From Neobacillus notoginsengisoli (GTDB taxonomy: Bacteria; Bacillota; Bacilli; Bacillales; Cytobacillaceae), in assembly GCF_003515685.1 (NCBI RefSeq), contig NZ_QWEG01000016.1:1-64000 (forward strand): a stretch of DNA of 64,000 nt, written 5' to 3'. The notes below the pieces were generated by a model. That model saw only the letters and a program-made list of their open reading frames with translations. It did not search any database and was not told the DNA's origin. This document shows positions 60,351 through 64,000 of the stretch, in pieces. The first letter of the stretch is position 1. Each line of letters starts with the position of its first letter. Made by a program: the position numbers and the translations under genes.

Positions 60351-60380
60351 AGGAGCGAAAATTGGATAGGAGTGAATGGC

Positions 60381-60830
60381 TTGATTCGAAGCTCTGAATT
60401 ACAAAATATGGACCTTATCGATTTGTTGAGTGAGCGTCATACTTTGGTCCGGAGAATGGCGGAGAACGTATGGAATGATCAAAGTGATCTATCTATTTCG
60501 AATTCCGAGTGGTCTATTATGGCCAGGATTTATAAAAAGCAGCCGACCATTTCACATGTGACAAAAAATGTCGATATCTCACGTCAAGCGATCCATAAGT
60601 TTTTAAAAAATCTGTCTGCAAAAGGATTAGTTGAAATTAATAATGTAGAAAACAATAAAAAAGAAAAGTGTGTTCAGCTAACCGCTTTAGGTGAAGAATG
60701 CTACGAAAAGAACATGAACCTTAAAGCCCAGCTAGAAAATAAAATTGCAGAAACGATAGGAATGGAGCAGGTAAACAAGCTTAAAGAGCTATTACAGCTG
60801 GACTGGGATATAGAAAAAATCAGATCATAA
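60381..60830 (+). CDS. MarR-family transcriptional regulator
   Basis: 149 residues from TTG 60381. The winged helix (SNSEWSIMARIYKKQPTISH then DISRQAIHKFLKNLSAKGLV) is typical. TAGGAGTG lies 6 bases upstream. A longer reading from ATG 60318 is open but overlaps a good promoter. It likely controls the preceding catabolic genes, though no operator was identified. Confidence 0.8.
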   Translation: MIRSSELQNMDLIDLLSERHTLVRRMAENVWNDQSDLSISNSEWSIMARIYKKQPTISHVTKNVDISRQAIHKFLKNLSAKGLVEINNVENNKKEKCVQLTALGEECYEKNMNLKAQLENKIAETIGMEQVNKLKELLQLDWDIEKIRS

Positions 60831-60832
60831 AA

Positions 60833-60887
60833 AAAGACCCCCCCTTCTTTGACAAAAATAAATTCGTCAAAGAAGGGGGGGTCTTTG
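60833..60887. terminator. Bidirectional terminator between marR-type and carD-type genes
   Basis: AAAGACCCCCCCTTCTTTGAC and its complement form a ~21-bp perfect stem around a 12-base loop, with A and T flanks on both sides. It serves the convergent genes on each side. Confidence 0.9.
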
Positions 60888-61391
60888 TTAGCTAGCTTTT
60901 TTTATCTTGTTTACGATTCGTTTATTAATTTTCTCGACACTCGTGTCTAATGAAATAGCCAATTCTTTAAAAAGCACACTTTTTGCATAATCTAAAAGTT
61001 TGCGGTCCTGTTTATAAAGCTGTTTGTCGTCACGCTTTAGTTCAATTTTCTTCCTAATCAGCGTATTGACAATGTCCGCGACTTCTTGCCGGTCGGCGCC
61101 ATTGATCAAATTCTCATATCTCCTGCGCCGCGAATGATGGCTGTTAATCCATTTTATCCCTTTATCTTTAAAGGATGCCAGTAGTTCAACCGCTTCTTCT
61201 TTACCGACTAGTTCAAGCATCGCTGGATTATCACTTTGAACAGGTGTACTAATGGTTAACTGATTTTTATTCTCAATTGGGTATAATACATAATAAGACC
61301 TTGTCATCCCTAAAACCGTTTTATCGCTAATATCGTCAATTTTACAAATGCCATGTCCGGAATAGATAACGAGATCTCCTATATTGAACAT
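60888..61391 (-). CDS. CarD-family RNA polymerase-binding regulator (YdeB-like)
   Basis: 167 residues. N-terminal CarD/CdnL/TRCF RNA-polymerase-interaction domain (MFNIGDLVIYSGHGICKIDD, residues 1-60) and a helical C-terminal half. Such proteins stabilise open complexes at many promoters; the B. subtilis relative is YdeB. TTGGAGGTAAT precedes the ATG on the minus strand. It has its own promoter downstream of the tetR-type gene. Confidence 0.88.
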   Translation of the reverse strand: MFNIGDLVIYSGHGICKIDDISDKTVLGMTRSYYVLYPIENKNQLTISTPVQSDNPAMLELVGKEEAVELLASFKDKGIKWINSHHSRRRRYENLINGADRQEVADIVNTLIRKKIELKRDDKQLYKQDRKLLDYAKSVLFKELAISLDTSVEKINKRIVNKIKKAS

Positions 61392-61423
61392 TTATTACCT
61401 CCAATATTATGTCAACTAACTTT

Positions 61424-61452
61424 AGTATAACGCAAGAAACAAAAATTGTCAA
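61424..61452 (-). promoter_or_regulatory. Promoter of the carD-type gene
   Basis: On the minus strand -35 TTGACA (61452-61447), 17 bp, -10 TATACT (61429-61424). Confidence 0.8.
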
Positions 61453-61463
61453 CTTGGTTGACT
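61449..61463. promoter_or_regulatory. Palindrome overlapping the carD -35
   Basis: GTCAACTTGGTTGAC is a perfect 6-bp inverted repeat with a 3-base centre. A further GTCAAC half-site lies at 61411-61416, within 15 bases of the -10. This looks like an operator; the regulator is unknown. Confidence 0.5.
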
Positions 61464-61476
61464 TTTGAGGAAGGTA

Positions 61477-62037
61477 TTAGGAGATAAAGTCTGTTCCAGA
61501 TTGAATAAAAGGCAGAGCCATTTTTATATACTCTTCAGGCGTTATGTCTCTTTTGTTTTGCCAATCGAGGGACGCGCCGTAAATTCCCCAGCTTAGCATG
61601 AGCGCGCCAATTCGTAAGGCCTCCTCATCACCATCTGGATGCTGTTTTAAAAACATTTTCAAAAAGATGATTTCAAGGTGGTTCATGATGATTTTGCCGA
61701 TTGTGTCCTCATATCCCCGGTGGCAACGGCGGGATAAAGAGCACTGGAAGTTGGTGATCGACGTAAAAATGCTTGTTATGACTTCTTCGTTCAGTTCGTT
61801 TTGGGAAAGGACTTGAGAGTCGAAATTCACCAGGAGCACTTCAGATAATACCTTTTCCAATAATTCGTATTTATCAGCAAAATGATTATAAAACGTCGCC
61901 CGATTAACAGTCGCTTCCGCTGTAATATCGTTAATGGTAATATCTTTGAATTCCTTTTTACCGGATAGATCAATGAACGCCTCCATAATCAACTTTCGCG
62001 TACGAAGGACTCGCGGGTCTGTTTGTGTTTCTGTCAT
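61477..62037 (-). CDS. TetR-family transcriptional regulator
   Basis: 186 residues. N-terminal helix-turn-helix (KLIMEAFIDLSGKKEFKDIT, AEATVNRATFYNHFADKYEL) and a variable ligand domain with a TetR_C-like end. ATG at the 62037 end (MTETQTDP) is preferred to a longer in-frame start because AAAGGATGGG lies upstream. It is divergent from the DsbA-family gene, so it may control it. Confidence 0.88.
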   Translation of the reverse strand: MTETQTDPRVLRTRKLIMEAFIDLSGKKEFKDITINDITAEATVNRATFYNHFADKYELLEKVLSEVLLVNFDSQVLSQNELNEEVITSIFTSITNFQCSLSRRCHRGYEDTIGKIIMNHLEIIFLKMFLKQHPDGDEEALRIGALMLSWGIYGASLDWQNKRDITPEEYIKMALPFIQSGTDFIS

Positions 62038-62191
62038 GATCAAAGCCCATCCTTTCACCTTTTTAGACAGTTTTGCGAATGTGTTGCTTAAGCAATGAAA
62101 AGCTTTTTCTGGCCATTGAGTAAGCAGCAAATGCTCTATAAACTTAATTGTACAACATATAGGTTAGCAAAATAAATTAGAGGTGATTAGA

Positions 62192-63115
62192 ATGACGGAT
62201 AAAAACAACATGGTTTGTGATTTGGAGACTGGCCTATGTGGCCCGGCTGGAGAGGAAGAAATGGGTCTTATTGATTTTTCAAAACCAACCGAAGTTATTT
62301 CCCTCTATTATGTCACAGATCCGATCTGCTCACATTGCTGGGCGTTGGAGCCCGCCTTGCAGAGGTTCATTGCTCAATATGGGCAGTATTTTAACGTAAA
62401 AACAGTCATGGGAGGACTATTGGAAAGCTGGGAAGGTTTTGCGGATGTCAGCAATGGGATCAGTAAAGCTTCTGATGTGGCCGGGCACTGGAGGGAAGTA
62501 GGAGAGCAATCAAGGATGCCGATTGACGGTTCGCTCTGGATTGATAATCCTGTTCATTCGTCTTATCCACCTTCTCGGGTATATAAAATCATCCAGCTAA
62601 AAAGCCAGCAACTGGCTGACGACTTTTTGCGAAAAGCCAGGGAAGCTGTTTTCGTTTTCAATCAAAATATTGCAGATAAAAATGTCCTAATAGAACTTAT
62701 CAATCAAATGGGCCTCGAAGGAGCCGAAATAGTAAAAGAAGCCTCAGGCGATAATGCCCAACAGTTATTAAATGAGGATTTCGCTTTAGCCAGAAGTTTA
62801 GGCGTAAGAGGGTTTCCGACGATCATTATGGTAAACGAGGAAAATAAGGGTGTGAAAATAGTTGGCGCCCGATCATTCCAAGATTATGCAGATGGTTTAA
62901 AGCAAGTCCTATCAAAAAAGGAAAATCTGAAGCCTGACACACAGCCCGCACTTTCAGCCATGTTAAAGGACGGCCGAAGGTTATTTTCAAAAGAAATCGA
63001 AGTCATGTATGATTTGGATAAAAAAGAGGTCCTTCCATTTGTGGAGAGAGAACTGGATCCAGAAGATTTTGAACGAAAAGAAATTCTTAGTGAGATGTAT
63101 CTTCAAAGCAAATAA
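62192..63115 (+). CDS. DsbA-family thiol oxidoreductase
   Basis: 307 residues, thioredoxin fold with helical insertion. Active site CSHC (46-49) in YVTDPICSHCWALEP, cis-Pro region GVRGFPTIIM. A conserved N-terminal CDLETGLCG precedes the fold; no signal peptide, so cytoplasmic. It resembles Frne/YjbH-related disulfide enzymes; whether it acts as a ClpXP adaptor is not shown. AGAGGTGA precedes the ATG at 62192. Confidence 0.8.
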   Translation: MTDKNNMVCDLETGLCGPAGEEEMGLIDFSKPTEVISLYYVTDPICSHCWALEPALQRFIAQYGQYFNVKTVMGGLLESWEGFADVSNGISKASDVAGHWREVGEQSRMPIDGSLWIDNPVHSSYPPSRVYKIIQLKSQQLADDFLRKAREAVFVFNQNIADKNVLIELINQMGLEGAEIVKEASGDNAQQLLNEDFALARSLGVRGFPTIIMVNEENKGVKIVGARSFQDYADGLKQVLSKKENLKPDTQPALSAMLKDGRRLFSKEIEVMYDLDKKEVLPFVERELDPEDFERKEILSEMYLQSK

Positions 63116-63123
63116 TGACTGGA

Positions 63124-63158
63124 GGCAGGCCTTACTGGTGGAAAAGGCCTGCCTTTCC
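63124..63158 (+). terminator. Terminator after the DsbA-family gene
   Basis: GGCAGGCCTT pairs with AAGGCCTGCC, then TTTCCTTTT. Confidence 0.85.
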
Positions 63159-63270
63159 TTTTGCCTATAAACGGATGCTAATTGGTTGCAAAATTGGAAA
63201 ACGATTCAGCGGGCAAGCTTGTATTCTCACCGCGCTGCAGTTAAAGACTAGCTGTAAGAGGTGAAAGCGT

Positions 63271-63714
63271 GTGAATGTCATTACTTCATTTACGGAAAAA
63301 AGACGTGAGAAACAGATAAAATACGAACGTTCAGTTCTTAGGGAGTTATCCATAAATGTATTGAAGAAAAGAGTTCAGGATTACTTCGGCTCCGTCAGGC
63401 TTCAGGCGGGCCTTTTTCAAAACCCGGGTATTCAGGAAGCTTGCTATGATGTGGCGCTGGAAGCCTTTTTGCTCGGTGCGAATTTCAGCAAGTTTGGATT
63501 TGTCGGTGAGGACTTGGACTCGATTCTTAGTCGATGTGAAGCTGAGGAATCCCATCTCATTGATACTTTATTTAACTTCCTCCTCTATTGGGGAGGAGGG
63601 GATGATGGGATCTACAGCGAATCGCTTTATCTTACTTGCGAGCAGTATGTCAGGACGTGGTGGCTTGACGGTTACGAGAAAGGACGGCTCCGTCAAAAGC
63701 TGCGTCTTCATTAA
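63271..63714 (+). CDS. ybaK: YbaK-family protein (DUF2521)
   Basis: 147 residues, similar in length and layout to B. subtilis YbaK upstream of cwlD: SFTEKRREKQIKYERSVLRE near the start, ACYDVALEAFLLGANFSKFG in the middle and WWLDGYEKGRLRQKLRL at the end. Function unknown. GTG start after AGAGGTGAAA. Its presence marks return to core gene order. Confidence 0.85.
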   Translation: MNVITSFTEKRREKQIKYERSVLRELSINVLKKRVQDYFGSVRLQAGLFQNPGIQEACYDVALEAFLLGANFSKFGFVGEDLDSILSRCEAEESHLIDTLFNFLLYWGGGDDGIYSESLYLTCEQYVRTWWLDGYEKGRLRQKLRLH

Positions 63715-63813
63715 AATAGCCTTTAGCGCGAACCAACAGTTCCTTCCTTGTTCTAAAATCCCTTTGCAAACCATATAGTGAAAGGGAATAGGACGGGCAG
63801 GGGGCTGAACGGA

Positions 63814-64000
63814 GTGTCGAAACGAAGGCTGAATAGGACTGCTTTTGCAGCGGGTCTTATCATGTTATTCTTTATCATCCAATATGATTTTTCCAAGAAC
63901 TTTTCCTGGAATACATGGAATTTGCCCCTAACAGGAAAGGTCATCCTTCTTGATCCTGGTCATGGCGGCGCAGATGGCGGGGCGGGGGTCCGGCCGACCC
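63814..64000 (+). CDS. cwlD: CwlD, N-acetylmuramoyl-L-alanine amidase (partial)
   Basis: The first 62 codons are seen before the window ends. GTG start, a hydrophobic N-terminal segment (AAGLIMLFFIIQYDF), then the Amidase_3 motif ILLDPGHGGADGGAG with its zinc-ligand His. In B. subtilis CwlD helps make muramic-delta-lactam in the spore cortex. Confidence 0.9.
   Translation, partial: MSKRRLNRTAFAAGLIMLFFIIQYDFSKNFSWNTWNLPLTGKVILLDPGHGGADGGAGVRPT

Noticed and set aside
60318-60380. Longer N-terminus for the MarR-type protein
   Set aside because: The extra codons overlap a good -35/-10 pair, while TTG 60381 has a well-placed TAGGAGTG.

Overview
The window looks like the chromosome of a Bacillus-type firmicute (family Bacillaceae, genus not resolvable by eye). 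It starts in the 3' end of a 23S rRNA gene, continues through 5S rRNA and the clpC stress operon, and then carries the large transcription/translation supercluster in Bacillus subtilis order. The ribosomal proteins, RNA polymerase subunits and CtsR/McsAB/ClpC proteins resemble the B. subtilis ones along their length. Ribosome binding sites are strong AGGAGG types and TTG/GTG starts are frequent. L33, L36 and S14 are the zinc-binding (Cys4 or Cys3His) forms.

Layout. 1-358: end of an rRNA operon and its terminator. 369-1207: a striking 52-bp tandem palindromic array. 1429-6167: ctsR-mcsA-mcsB-clpC behind a CtsR operator. 6222-17063: radA, a PIN/TRAM gene (yacL type), ispD, ispF, gltX, a cysteine T-box, cysE, cysS, mrnC, rlmB, yacP, sigH. 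The c-di-AMP synthase gene disA, normally between radA and yacL in Bacillus, is absent. 17110-29259: rpmG, secE, nusG, rplK, rplA, rplJ, rplL, rsmC, rpoB, rpoC with r-protein leaders. 29293-34387: str operon (L7Ae-like protein, rpsL, rpsG, fusA, tuf). 34896-50042: S10-spc-alpha operons from rpsJ to rplQ, including secY, adk, map, a broken KOW gene, infA and rpmJ. 50812-55208: ecfA1-ecfA2-ecfT-truA and rplM-rpsI behind an L13 leader.

55209-63160 is an accessory insertion between rpsI and ybaK, where B. subtilis has only ybaJ. Its first part is a probable catabolic unit in AT-richer DNA: an SDR dehydrogenase, a cytosine-deaminase-like amidohydrolase that lacks two key catalytic residues, a second SDR, an NCS1-family permease and a MarR regulator. 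Its second part is a CarD-family RNA polymerase-binding protein and a TetR regulator on the minus strand, divergent from a DsbA-family thiol oxidoreductase. The core order then resumes with ybaK and the start of cwlD, which is cut by the window edge.

The genes form a growth-and-protein-synthesis block: ribosome, RNA polymerase, elongation factors, Sec translocon, two tRNA synthetases, and control by r-protein leaders, a T-box and CtsR. Several dispersed repeat families interrupt it. One is a MITE-like element with terminal inverted repeats in three copies; one copy forms the last codons of ispD, and two copies bracket ispF. The most unusual items are the 52-bp array, the missing disA, the freshly broken KOW gene, the catabolic island and a possible three-way-junction RNA upstream of ecfA1.
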